Below, piece after piece: positions 8,800-19,600 of a stretch of DNA of 64,000 nt. A program made the translations under genes and the position numbers. The first letter of the stretch is position 1. Each line of letters begins with the position of its first letter. Source of the stretch: Cellvibrio sp. PSBB023 (GTDB lineage Bacteria > Pseudomonadota > Gammaproteobacteria > Pseudomonadales > Cellvibrionaceae); NCBI RefSeq assembly GCF_002007605.1, contig NZ_CP019799.1, positions 4,519,501 to 4,583,500 on the forward strand. Direction: 5' to 3'. The notes under the pieces are model-generated. The model was not told where the DNA came from and ran no database searches. It saw only the letters and a program-made list of their open reading frames with translations.

Positions 8800-9939
8800 A
8801 TGATGTCGCAGATTATCCAACGCTTTAGCGTCAGCTATGAATTCCCAGTGAGTTTTACCCATCACACCTTTGCGGTAGAAAACCCGGTGTTGTGCGAGGT
8901 GCTGGCGCGCGCCGGTGATCGCGAGCACAAGGTGTTTCCGGTAGTGGATGCGGATGTACTGAAAAACCACCCGCAACTCATTGACGACCTGACGGAATAC
9001 GCGCGCTGCCACAGTGACAGGATTAATTTAATCCTGCCGCCGCTGGTGGTGCGCAGCGGTGAAATTTGTAAAAGTGATCCGCAAGAAGTGGAAACCTTTT
9101 ATCGCCTGACACAGGATTACAAAATCGATCGCCACAGTTTTGTGTTGGTAATTGGCGGCGGTTCGGTGATTGATGCCATGGGATATGCGGCGGCTACGGC
9201 CCATCGCGGTATTCGTTTGATCCGTATGCCCACGACGGTACTGGGGCAAAACGATGCGGGTATCGGGGTAAAAAATGCGGTGAATTTTTTAGGCCGCAAA
9301 AATTATTTAGGCACTTTTGTGCCGCCGTTTGCCGTGATCAATGATTTTGCTTTTTTGCAAACCCTGCCCAAACGCGACCAGCGCGCCGGTATTGCCGAAG
9401 CAGTAAAGGTGTCGCTGATTAAAGATGCAGAATTTTTTAATTGGCTGTACGAGAATCGCCACTCGCTTGCTGCATTTGATGAGCAAGCGGTAGCCTATAT
9501 GATTCGCCGCTGCGCCGAATTGCATTTGCATCATATCGCCACCAGCGGCGATCCTTTTGAATACGGCAGCGCGCGACCACTCGATTTTGGCCACTGGTCG
9601 GCACATCGCCTGGAAGAATTATCCGGCCACGATTTACGTCACGGCGAAGCCGTGGCCATTGGCATTGCGTTGGATTCGCTCTATTCGACCAACATGGGTT
9701 TGATTACGCCAGCGCTGTTGGAAAAAATCGTGGCTACTTTACGTGATTTGGGTTTTAGCCTGAGTCACAGCGCATTAACACAACTGGATATTCACAAAGC
9801 CCTGCAAGATTTTCGCGAGCATTTGGGTGGCGAGCTGTGCATCACCTTGTTGACGGGCGAAGGGCAGGCGGCGCAATTTAATCATATCGATGTGGATGTG
9901 ATGCAGCGTAGCGTTAATCATTTGGTGGCTCACCACTGA
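8800..9939 (+). CDS. eboD: EboD, 3-dehydroquinate-synthase-like enzyme
   Basis: A sugar-phosphate cyclase of the dehydroquinate synthase superfamily, 379 residues. The NAD-binding segment GGGSVIDAMGYAAA, the phosphate/substrate region MPTTVLGQNDAGIGVKNAVN, the metal-ligand area AGIAEAVKVSLI and the HDLRHGEAVAIGIALD segment are all present. It is probably not the shikimate-pathway AroB, because it sits inside the ebo operon, its N-terminal part is divergent, and it is not next to aroK. Substrate is unknown. Its TGA overlaps the eboE ATG (TGATG). Confidence 0.88.
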   Translation: MMSQIIQRFSVSYEFPVSFTHHTFAVENPVLCEVLARAGDREHKVFPVVDADVLKNHPQLIDDLTEYARCHSDRINLILPPLVVRSGEICKSDPQEVETFYRLTQDYKIDRHSFVLVIGGGSVIDAMGYAAATAHRGIRLIRMPTTVLGQNDAGIGVKNAVNFLGRKNYLGTFVPPFAVINDFAFLQTLPKRDQRAGIAEAVKVSLIKDAEFFNWLYENRHSLAAFDEQAVAYMIRRCAELHLHHIATSGDPFEYGSARPLDFGHWSAHRLEELSGHDLRHGEAVAIGIALDSLYSTNMGLITPALLEKIVATLRDLGFSLSHSALTQLDIHKALQDFREHLGGELCITLLTGEGQAAQFNHIDVDVMQRSVNHLVAHH

Positions 9940-11042
9940 TGCGCCAATTAACCTACTGCAGCAATATTCATCCCGGCGAATCCTGGCGGCATGTGCTGGA
10001 TAACCTTGAATCCCACGGCTTGAGTGTAAAGCGACAGGTTTCACCTAATGCGGCGTTCCCGCTTGGGCTGCGTATCGCCCAGCAGGCCAGCGTTGAACTG
10101 GACGATAAAAAAATCGCCGAGTTCCGCGCCTGGTGCGAAAAACACGATTGTTACTTGCTCACCATTAATGGTTTTCCCTACGGCACTTTTCATGATCAGC
10201 CCGTTAAAGCGGCGGTCTATGAACCTGATTGGCGTACACAAGAACGTGTGGTGTATACCAAACGCTTGGCCGATCTGGCTGTTGCCTTAACAACACGCGC
10301 GCCGCAAATATCTATTTCCACTGTCCCTATCGCTTATAAACAAGGTTTTGCGGAATCTGATTGGCCGCTAGTTCGCGATCATTTAATCGATGTGCTGGCG
10401 CATTTGCGCGCACTGCATGAGCGTAGCGGTATTTTGGTGCAGCTGGCGCTTGAGCCTGAACCCTGCTGTGTATTGGAAACCACAGAAGAGACCATCGCAT
10501 TTTTTGCGCGTATGGATTTTCCGGCGGAATTAAAAACCTACATTGGGATTTGTTTTGACTGTTGTCACCAGGCAGTGGAATTTGAAGATGCCGCCGATGT
10601 GCTCGCGCGGCTGCGCGCTGCCAATATCACTATTGCGAAAGTACAAGTCTCCAGTGCCCTGCGGGCGCAAGGCGAGCAAATTGCCACGCTAATGCAATTT
10701 AACGAGCCGGTGTATTTGCATCAGGCGGTTGCCAAACATGCGCAGGGTTTGCATCGTTTTAGCGATTTGCCGGAGCTGCAAGCTGCACTTGAAAATGGCG
10801 AAGTTTATAGTGAATGCCGTGTGCATTTTCATGTGCCGATTTTTATCGATAACCTCGGGCCATGTACCACCACGCAATTTTTCCTGACCGATTTTTTACC
10901 GCAATTGGATGCGTCTATTCCATTAGAAGTGGAAACCTACAGTTTTAAAAATCTGCCCGCCCACTTACGGGATTACCCGCTGGATGTATCCATTGCGCGC
11001 GAATTGCAGTGGGTGAAAAATCTGCTCGGCCAAAATAATTAA
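9939..11042 (+). CDS. eboE: EboE, xylose-isomerase-like TIM-barrel protein
   Basis: A 367-residue protein of the sugar phosphate isomerase/epimerase (AP-endonuclease 2-like) fold. Putative metal ligands lie at the strand ends: Glu in LALEPEPCCVLE, the Asp/His of ICFDCCHQAVEFE, and the late GEVYSECRVHFHVP and LEVETYSF segments. It is a hallmark ebo gene of unknown substrate. It is translationally coupled to eboD by a TGATG overlap. A 58-base gap with a short palindrome separates it from eboF. Confidence 0.87.
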   Translation: MRQLTYCSNIHPGESWRHVLDNLESHGLSVKRQVSPNAAFPLGLRIAQQASVELDDKKIAEFRAWCEKHDCYLLTINGFPYGTFHDQPVKAAVYEPDWRTQERVVYTKRLADLAVALTTRAPQISISTVPIAYKQGFAESDWPLVRDHLIDVLAHLRALHERSGILVQLALEPEPCCVLETTEETIAFFARMDFPAELKTYIGICFDCCHQAVEFEDAADVLARLRAANITIAKVQVSSALRAQGEQIATLMQFNEPVYLHQAVAKHAQGLHRFSDLPELQAALENGEVYSECRVHFHVPIFIDNLGPCTTTQFFLTDFLPQLDASIPLEVETYSFKNLPAHLRDYPLDVSIARELQWVKNLLGQNN

Positions 11043-11053
11043 GATTTTTATGG

Positions 11054-11073
11054 ATACCCGCGTTCGCGAGTAT
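11054..11073. repeat. REP-like palindrome between eboE and eboF
   Basis: Imperfect inverted repeat: ATACCCGCG, a TT loop, then CGCGAGTAT, with one mismatch. It resembles the GGATACCCGCGTTCGCG-type extragenic palindromes scattered in proteobacterial genomes. It could attenuate or stabilise the mRNA within the ebo operon. Confidence 0.55.
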
Positions 11074-11100
11074 GACGAAAAAATACAATAGGTAAGTTTT

Positions 11101-12468
11101 ATGCAACGAACGCTGGTGATTAATGTGGTGGGGCTAACGCGCAATTTAATTGGCGAGCACACACCCAACTTACAAAAATTGCTGGGCAACAGTGTGGATA
11201 TAAAACCCATGGTGCCCGCCGTTACCTGCGCGGTGCAAGCCACTTACCTCACCGGAAAAACACCGGCGGAGCACGGCATAGTTGCCAACGGCTGGTATTT
11301 TCGTGACCTTAATGAAGTTTGGTTGTGGCGGCAGAGCAACCGCTTAATTCAAGCACCAAAAATTTGGGATATAGCACGCGCAAAAGATTCATCGTTCACC
11401 TGCGCCAATACCTTCTGGTGGTATGCCATGGCCACCGGTGCAGACTACACCTTAACGCCGCGTCCGCTCTATTGCGCCGATGGCAGTAAGCTGCCGGATT
11501 GTTATACCTATCCACTGGAATGGCGCGAAGAATTATCGCAAGAACTTGGGCCATTTCCCTTGTTTCAATTTTGGGGGCCAGCGACTTCCATTAAATCCAG
11601 CGCCTGGATTGCCGACGCCGCGATAAGCGTGGAGCTAAAAAAATCCCCCAGTTTGCAATTGGTGTATTTGCCGCATTTGGATTACTGCTTACAAAAAGTC
11701 GGCCCCCAAGGCGATATCAGCAAAGACCTGCAAGAAGTGGATGGGTTGGTGGGTAAACTGCTCGACTTTTTTACTGCGCGCAATTGCCGGGTGATTGTGT
11801 TATCGGAATACGGTATTGGTGCGGTGGATACACCGGTTCACCCCAATCGCATTTTGCGCCAAGCGAATTTACTCGCGGTAAAAACCGATTTGGGGCGCGA
11901 GTATTTGGAAACTGCAACCAGTAAAGCCTTTGCGGTGGCCGACCATCAAATTGCCCATGTGTATATTCAAGACGCTGAATTAATTCCCACCGTAAAAGCA
12001 TTGTTCGAGCAACAGCCGGGTATTGCACGGGTATTGGATGCGGAAGGAAAACGTGAGTTGGGGCTGGACCATGAACGCTCGGGCGAATTGGTTTTGTTAG
12101 CTGAGGCCAATGCCTGGTTTACCTATTACTATTGGTTGGACGATAACAAAGCGCCGGATTTTGCACCCACAGTCGAAATCCATCGCAAGCCCGGTTATGA
12201 CCCCTGCGAATTATTTTTTAACCCCACGCTGCGTTTCCCCATGCTGCGTATGGCAGGCAAGGTGTTGCGCAAAAAGTTAGGTTTCCGCTATTTAATGGAT
12301 GTGATTTCCATACAGCCGGAACAAGTGAAAGGATCACATGGTTTGGCATTGCCCGGTGCTGACTCTACGCCGATTTTTATGTCCACCGAAGCGCACCTGG
12401 TGCCTAGTGAACCCATAGCTGCCACCGATGTATGCGATTTACTGTTGCGCCATGTGTTCGATGAATAA
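11101..12468 (+). CDS. eboF: EboF, alkaline-phosphatase-superfamily phosphodiesterase/pyrophosphatase
   Basis: A type I phosphodiesterase/nucleotide pyrophosphatase-like protein of 455 residues. The nucleophile is the Thr in MVPAVTCAVQATYLTGKTP, the classic VTxP/VTC-type segment. Metal ligands appear in LVYLPHLDYC, VIVLSEYGIG and CDLLLRHV, with HGLALPG near the end. No signal peptide is apparent, so it should act in the cytoplasm. It would hydrolyse a phosphodiester or diphosphate, perhaps a nucleotide-linked or prenyl-diphosphate intermediate used with the UbiA-type EboC; that link is inference. Confidence 0.87.
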   Translation: MQRTLVINVVGLTRNLIGEHTPNLQKLLGNSVDIKPMVPAVTCAVQATYLTGKTPAEHGIVANGWYFRDLNEVWLWRQSNRLIQAPKIWDIARAKDSSFTCANTFWWYAMATGADYTLTPRPLYCADGSKLPDCYTYPLEWREELSQELGPFPLFQFWGPATSIKSSAWIADAAISVELKKSPSLQLVYLPHLDYCLQKVGPQGDISKDLQEVDGLVGKLLDFFTARNCRVIVLSEYGIGAVDTPVHPNRILRQANLLAVKTDLGREYLETATSKAFAVADHQIAHVYIQDAELIPTVKALFEQQPGIARVLDAEGKRELGLDHERSGELVLLAEANAWFTYYYWLDDNKAPDFAPTVEIHRKPGYDPCELFFNPTLRFPMLRMAGKVLRKKLGFRYLMDVISIQPEQVKGSHGLALPGADSTPIFMSTEAHLVPSEPIAATDVCDLLLRHVFDE

Positions 12469-12503
12469 TTTTTAGTAATGCATTTTTTACCTTGGAATAC
12501 ACA

Positions 12504-13223
12504 ATGAAAATAAAACCGCTCCTTGCGTTGTGCCGTATCAGTAATTTGCCCACGGTGTGGATGAATGTACTCACGGCGATGGTGTTAATTGATCAGGCTA
12601 TTCCCAATAGTGTGCAATGGTGTTGGTTGCCCTTGTTAGCACTGGCGCTGTCGGCTTTTTATTGCGGCGGCATGGTATTGAATGACTTGTGCGATTATTC
12701 GTGGGATAAACAGCACCAGCCCTATCGCCCTTTAGTGACTGGCAGCGTCAGTGTAAAAACTGCCGTATTTATTGCCTGCGCATTATTTTTAACGGGCTTT
12801 GTGATTGTGGCGCTCGCGCCTTTCGCGCTGATGGGCGTGCTGGCCGCAAGTGCCTTGTTTGCCACCATTGTTATTTATGATGTGTTCCATAAACAAACTG
12901 CTGCCAGTATTTTGGTGATGGGCCTGGCGCGCGCGCTGGTGTTTGTGGTGGTGCTTATGGCTTTGTCCGCACAATGGTTGCAATGGGTATTAATTGCAGC
13001 CGCTTTGCAGTTTGTGTACACCTTGTCGTTAACCTTTGTTGCACGCTACGAACATATTCGCGGCAAACCTTACCGTGGGCCGGTTATTCCGCGCATGATT
13101 GCGGGCATGGCGGTTATTGATGGCGCTTTGTTGGCAATAGTTGTCTCGCCGGTATGGCTGGTGGCGGGCATTGCGTTGGCGCTGCTCACCCGTTTTGGCC
13201 AGCGCTATGTGCGCGGCGATTAA
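12504..13223 (+). CDS. eboC: EboC, UbiA-family prenyltransferase
   Basis: An integral-membrane prenyltransferase of about 239 residues with about eight hydrophobic helices. The first Asp-rich motif is NDLCDYSWD (NDxxDxxxD), binding the Mg-prenyl-diphosphate. The second is reduced to DVFHKQ rather than a full DxxxD. The ATG at 12504 is preferred to the TTG at 12492. Short length is typical of EboC. It is the only membrane protein of the cluster and would attach an isoprenoid or anchor the product at the membrane. It ends the ebo operon. Confidence 0.88.
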   Translation: MKIKPLLALCRISNLPTVWMNVLTAMVLIDQAIPNSVQWCWLPLLALALSAFYCGGMVLNDLCDYSWDKQHQPYRPLVTGSVSVKTAVFIACALFLTGFVIVALAPFALMGVLAASALFATIVIYDVFHKQTAASILVMGLARALVFVVVLMALSAQWLQWVLIAAALQFVYTLSLTFVARYEHIRGKPYRGPVIPRMIAGMAVIDGALLAIVVSPVWLVAGIALALLTRFGQRYVRGD

Positions 13224-13230
13224 GTTTTCC

Positions 13231-13251
13231 TGCATACGTATTCATCTTGCT
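13231..13251 (+). repeat. 21-bp direct repeat, right flank of the ebo cluster
   Basis: Exact copy of 7065-7085 in the same orientation, 7 bases after the eboC stop. The two copies bracket the whole ebo operon (about 6.15 kb). Confidence 0.8.
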
Positions 13252-13490
13252 TGAAGCGGCGAAACAAAACTATTCTGCAGATGCGATAGTGCTTGTTTCG
13301 CTGCTTGTTTGTTAGCGCAATCATCCTCTCTCGCTCACTCACTGACAAAGTAAATAATAAAAAGTAGTTCGGGCAAGTATCACCCTGCGTTGTTTCAACG
13401 CCTTACAAATACTCTTAGGTTACACAACACTATGGATCCGGTACGCAACAGTTGCGGAAATTACTGTGGCTGGGTAGCGGCATATTTTTA

Positions 13491-13570
13491 ATCTCCCCCA
13501 GCCCCTCTTTGCTAAAGAGGGGAGTCAGCTCCTCCCTTTTCAAAAGGGAGGTCGGGAGGGATTTAAAACC
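13491..13570. repeat. Dispersed palindromic CCTCCC/GGGAGG intergenic repeat
   Basis: Two hairpin arms (CCCCTCTTTGCTAAAGAGGGG and CCTCCCTTTTCAAAAGGGAGG) followed by TCGGGAGGGATTTAAA. A related element lies at 34180-34270. Such units are common as dispersed intergenic elements in gammaproteobacteria. Confidence 0.65.
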
Positions 13571-13660
13571 ACGTTAAATAATATCAATTCACATAACAAT
13601 AATATTTCCAGACTCCGCCGGTGTTGATGTTGGTCGTCTGGCTACTTGTAGGAAAATACT

Positions 13661-16600
13661 ATGCGTAAATTACCAACTCGTTTTGCCGGGGGAGGGTGGT
13701 CCACCCTGTGGAGCAGCATGCTTTGCCTGTTACTGCTGGGCTATTCGCATGTCAGTCTGGCGCAGTGGAATAATGCGTATTTTCGCGGGACCCCCAATGA
13801 TTGGGTGGCCAGCGCCATGACCAAAAACACCGCAACGGGATTGTGGGAAACCCGCCAGAGTTTTGCGGGGACGAATCCGCGTTTTAAAATTACCCGCTAT
13901 ACCGATAATTGGACTGATGCTTATCCCGCGCAGGATTTTTTAATTGCATCGGCGGGCGATTATCACATTGCCTTTAACGAAACGAGCAAAGCGATTTCCG
14001 CTGTGAAATTAGCGGCGACAGTCTCGGGCACCAGTATTTGTTTTAATAACCCGGGTAATTTTGCTAATCCCGCTATTTATTTTTGGGCGCCCACACCGGC
14101 GGCGACCATGACCAATTTACCCGCCTGGCCGGGCCGGGCGATGACCAAGGTTGGCAATTATTATTGTTACGATTTGGCAATCCATTTGGTGAACGGTGCA
14201 CTGCCTGCAACGCTCAGTATTATTTTCAGTAATAACGGTGCGAATCAAACTGCTAACCTGACATTCAATGGCGCAGGGACTGGTGCAGGTTGCTATGAAA
14301 ATGCGGTGTGGAAAAGTTTGCCGCAGTGCGGATTTTATTTGTCTGGTGCGGCGGCTTCCAGTTCGGTTGCATCCAGCGCGGCGGTGTCCAGTGTTGTGCC
14401 ATCCAGTGTTGCATCATCATCGGTAGCAGCACAAAGTGTTAGCGCCAATTCGATTTGTTTTAATAATCCTGCTAATTACGCAAACCCTTCCATTTATTTT
14501 TGGAACCCTGCTCCTGCAGGGGCCATTACCGCTTTGCCCGCTTGGCCCGGTAAGAGTATGACCAAGCGTGGCCTTTTTTATTGTTACGACTTCAGTGCCG
14601 AGTTGGCCAGCGGTGTTATGCCGACATCGCTGGATGTGATTTTTAATAATACCGGTGCACCGCAAAGTGCGAATTTGAAATTTACCGGTGCGGGTTGTTA
14701 TGAAAATACAGCGTGGAAAACACTCGCGCAGTGTGGTTTTACAACGGTAGCTGTATCTTCTTCGACACCTGCGTCCAGCAGTGTTGCGCCAGCTTCATCC
14801 AGCAGTGCGCCACAATCATCCACTAGTGTCTCCAGCTCGGCGAGTGTCGCGTCGAGTACGCCATCCAGTACAGCGGCAAACACTACTACTGTGTATTTCA
14901 AAAACACGGCGAACTGGGCCAGTGTGAATGTGCATTTTTTCAATGCCGTGCCTGCGCGTACTGGCAGTGTGTGGCCGGGACCTGCGATGGTTCGCCTTGC
15001 GAATGCACCGACAATTTACAGCTATCAATTCACGGGCGCGCTCACATCGGCGGGCATGGTGTTTAGCGCAAACGGCAACCCTAAAACGGGCGATTTAAAT
15101 GTTGTCGCCCCTAATACTTGTTATGACTTTGGCACGGCTTCCTGGAAAACACCCACGGCCTGTGGCGTGCCTGCGGCGCTGGTTGCTAATGCGGGGGTGG
15201 ATCGCAAAGCGAATGTGAATAGTCGGCAGGCATTGTCGGCGGCGGCATCTACTGGTGATTACACGACGGCCAGTTGGACCAGCACCGCCTGGGCGGGGGC
15301 ATTGGTGGGTAAACAAGTGGTGACACCGCCATTGACCAGTCTGGGCAATCACACGGTCACGCTCACATTAACGGCAGCCGATGGTTCAACCGCGACCGAT
15401 ACTTTGGTGATCAATGTGGTCGCCGCGACTCAAGGTTTGCCCGAGCGTCCCCAATTAGCGGCGCCACTGGGTTTCCCGATTACCGGTACGGTGAGCAGCG
15501 GTAAATACCGCTTTGTAAATGCCTTCCCTGCATTGGAATCCTACTTCTTTTCACCGGTGATGGTGACTAACGACGGCGCGAATGATTTGGTGTATGTAGT
15601 GGATAAGGAAGGGGCGATTTATGTATTCCCCAACAAGGAATCAGTCGTGCCCGTCGAAGTGCGCAAGTTGTTGGATATCAAAGCCACAGTGCTCAACAAC
15701 AACGAGAGCGGCATGCTCAGCATGGCCTTTGACCCGCACTACGCCAGTAATGGTTTTATCTATGTCTATTACATTTTTGGCGAGAGCGATAATTTCTACC
15801 CCCGCACCGACGGCATAGTGGGCGGTAAAACCGGCGATGCGATTATCGAGCGCTGGACGGTTGATAACCCGGCCAACCCAGCCTCTGCTGGTTCCAAGGT
15901 CGAACTGCTGCGCATTCCGCAACCGGGTGAAGATCACAAGGGCGGCATGATGCAATTCCATCCCACCGAAGGTTACCTTTATGTGGGCATAGGCGAGGGC
16001 GGTTACGGTCACAGCGCCTTCCCACTCAACCCGCAACCGAGCGATGCCTATCAGCGCCGCCACAACAACAGCGCGCAAGATCCGACTACCTTGCGCGGCA
16101 AATTTATCCGCATCCAGCCGCTCGCGACGCCAGTGAATGGCAAGTATTACAGCGTGCCGGCGGATAACCCCTTTGTTGGTCAGGCGGGTTATTTGCCGGA
16201 GATCTGGTCCATGGGCCATCGCAACCCTTGGCGCTGGGCGTTTGATACCGATGCCCCCTACACCCTGTGGGAAACCGAAATCGGGCAGGACACCGATCTG
16301 GCCTATGAGGAAGTAAACATTATCACCAAAGGCCAAAACTACGGTTGGCCGGTGTGTGAAGGCACACGCAACCGGGGTGCCTTGGGTGGTGCTGCCAGCA
16401 AAAATTGCCTGACGGATTATGTGCCGCCGCGCGAAGGCTATGGCCGCACTTCCGGTGTGTCGATTATTGGTGGCTTTGTCTATCGCGGCACCCAATTGCC
16501 CGCGCTTAACGGTAGCTTTATTTTTGGCGACTATGTCACCAAGCGCCTCTGGTCAGTCAGTAATGACGGGCAGGCGAAGAAACTGATCAGCGAAGCATTC

Positions 16601-19600
16601 CCTTACTACATCTCGTCGATAGGCAAGGATTTACAGAAGAATCTGCTGATCTCCAGCCACGGCCGCGAATTGGGTGGGCCATCCAGCATTTTTAAAGTGG
16701 TGGATGACGATGTCGCCACCGCGCAGATCCCGACCAAACTCTCCACGACCGGCCTGTTTGCCGATTTGGCTAACCTGATTCCGGCTCACGGTGTGATTGA
16801 GTATTCGCTCAACACCAGCGGTTGGTTTGATGGAGGCAAAATGCGCCACTTTATCGCCCTGCCCAATAGCAGTAAGGCAGGTTTTGACCCGACCGCACTC
16901 TGGGATTTGCCCGTGGGTGCGGTGGTGGTAAAACACCTTGCCGTAGCCAGTGCCAGCAATGCCAATAAACCCTTTACTACCTCGGTCTTGTTCCGTCAGG
17001 AAACCGGCTGGCAGGCCGCTAACTACCTGTGGAACAGCGCCGGTAGTGATGCCGATTTGGTGACTGAATCCTCAGTGGTGCCCGATGGCGGACTGGCGAG
17101 TGTGACCCGTAAAGTGGAAACCGGCAGCACCTGTGGCGGCTGTCATAAAACGGCGGAAGGGCAACTGACACCGCTGGCGCTGCACAGTCGCCAACTTAAT
17201 GGCAACTTCAACTACCAAGGCGTAATCGCTAACCAGCTCACGGTGCTGAACAGTATTGGCCTGTTCAGTAGCGCGATTGGCAATGCCAGCAGCTATGAAC
17301 GCTTTGCCGCACCAACAGACAGTAGTGCCAGCCTGACCGAGCGCGCCAAAGCCTATTTGGACACCAACTGTGCCCACTGCCATGCCGGCACCTCGGGCGG
17401 TATGGATTTGCGTTTTGATACGGCGCTGGAAGCCATGAAGCTGGTTAACCAGAGCAATCGCGTTATCCCCGGTATTCCGGCCAACAGCAACCTCTACAAA
17501 TACCAGACCGGTTCCGGTATGCGCATGCCCTTTGGCTCCACGGAAACCAATGCTCAGGCAGAAACCCTGTTCCGCAACTGGATCAATGCGCTGGGTGTGG
17601 ATGTAGTGCAAACCGGTATCACGCTCAGCGCCACCAAAGCCAGTGCCGAGGTTAACGAGGTGATTGGGTTGAGTGTGGCCATGCTCTACAGCAATAGCAC
17701 CCAACTGCCTGCGGTTGGTGATGTGAGCTGGAGCTCCAGCAACCCGGCGGTGATATCGACCAGTGGGAAAACCGGCGCCGCCATCAACCTGACGGCCCTG
17801 AGTACCGGCACTGTCACCATCACCGCCAGCAATGGAGGCTATAGCAACAGTATCACCCTGGAAGTCGTTCCTCCCTCCAACCCGATTACTGCGCTCACCA
17901 TTGTTGGCCGTGCCAACGTGCGTTTGCTGGCTGGCGAAAAGCACCAGTTGGCGTTGGTGGCGACGGCCGCCAATGGCCTGCAGGGCATGACCTCGCGGGT
18001 AATTTGGACCAGCAGTAACCCGCAGGTAGCGACTGTATCTGCCTCTGGTTTAGTGACAGCAGGCACCGCCGCAGGTACTACCACCATTGCCGCACTCTAT
18101 GGTGACCTGAGTACCAGCTACACAGTGACCGGTTTGGGGCAGGGGCAGTATGTGTATGTGAAAAAACCGGCGACCTGGGGCAGTGTGTCGGCCTATGCCT
18201 GGACTAACCAAAACGGTGTGGAAACCGCGCGTACTGGCCCATGGCCGGGCACTGCACTGACCGAGCCGGCAACGGCTTATGGGGCTGGCTGGCTGCGCTT
18301 GGTGATTCCGGCCAGTTGGGCGAATAGCAGCGGCTTCACCAATATCATTTTCAGCAATAACGGCGCCAATCAAACCGCCAATCTCACCCTGACCCAAGCC
18401 CAGCCGCGCTGGTATGACATGGGTTGGCTGGCTGCCGAGCCTGCAGCGGCAGCGGTGGAAGCGGGCACCCAAATTCAGGTGGGTAACGGCACCGCGAGTA
18501 TCGGCGCCAGCGGCAATCTTAGCGGAAAGTTGTTTGTGCCCGGCACCTTGCTGGATATCAACGCCAACCCGGCTGGCCCCGGTATGCAGTTCGTGCACTG
18601 GGAAGGCACCGGCGCGGCTTACCTGCTGGATGCCAACAGCGCCAACACCCAAATGGTGGTGGGCAATGCACTATCACTGACACTGCTGGCAGTCTTTGAT
18701 GCGGTGACGGATCAGCACCAGGCGGCGCGCGGTCATTACCAAAGTCAGGGTTGTGTGGGCTGTCATGGCAGCGATGGGTTGACGGGGGATTACAAACTCA
18801 CCAACCAGGCACTGGCTGGTCGCTACAACCTGCAAAGCCTGGCCGATTACATCGCCACCAACATGCCCAAGGGCAGTGCAGGTAGCTGTACCGGCAGTTG
18901 TGCCACCAGTATCGCCTCCATGATTCTGGCTGATGCCCTGTTGCCGCCCGCCGGCGTGTGCGATGCCGACAGCCTGGACGACCTGATTCCGCAGGATCGC
19001 AGCTTCCGCTTGTTATCGACCCTGGAGTACAACAACTCGGTGCGCGATTTATTAGGGCTGACCACGAATATCGACGTGACCACCGGTCGCATTCCTGCCG
19101 ACCTGCCGGTCAACGGTTTCAAAACCAACGCCAATACCGTGTTTACCAATGACTACGCCAAAGGTTATGTGCTGGCTGCTGAAACCGCTGCGGGCATGGT
19201 GACTAACCTCTACAGTCTCACCCCCGGCTGCAACAATGTGACCTGTTTTGTGCAGAACTTTGGCAAGCGCGCTTTCCGTCGCCCGCTGAGTTCGGCTGAA
19301 GTGACCAAATTGGTGACACTGCACGCAGCGCAGGGCGATCTGGCTTTGCTTACCGCGATTTTGTCATCACCCTCCATGCTCTATCGCTCGGAAGTGGGGG
19401 TGCCCAAAGGGAACTACTACGAGCTGACCGACTATGAAGTCGCCGCCATGCTCTCTTATACCTACTGGGCAACCACGCCTAATGTCGCCCTTATGGCCGC
19501 TGCCGATGCCGGGCAGTTGAGCACGCCGGAGCAAATCGCCACCACGGTGCGCAGCATGCTGCAAGACCCCAAAGCCCAAATCGCCTTTGAACGTTTTATC

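Larger units (their letters stand above)
13224..13660. other. Intergenic region before the giant redox protein
   Basis: 437 bases without a supported gene. It contains the right-hand 21-bp repeat (13231-13251), a dispersed C/T-rich repeat (13491-13570) and a ribosome binding site (AGGA at about 13651) for the next gene. No strong promoter is obvious. Confidence 0.6.

Noticed and set aside
8800..9939. Housekeeping aroB (3-dehydroquinate synthase)
   Set aside because: The gene is embedded and translationally coupled in an ebo cluster, so EboD is the better call.
15641..16495. 284-codon open frame on the - strand inside the giant protein gene
   Set aside because: Antisense to the PQQ dehydrogenase-like region; residue composition is that of a mirrored GC-rich frame.
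17072..17944. 290-codon open frame on the - strand inside the giant protein gene
   Set aside because: Antisense to a continuous multi-domain frame with CxxCH motifs; no family character.
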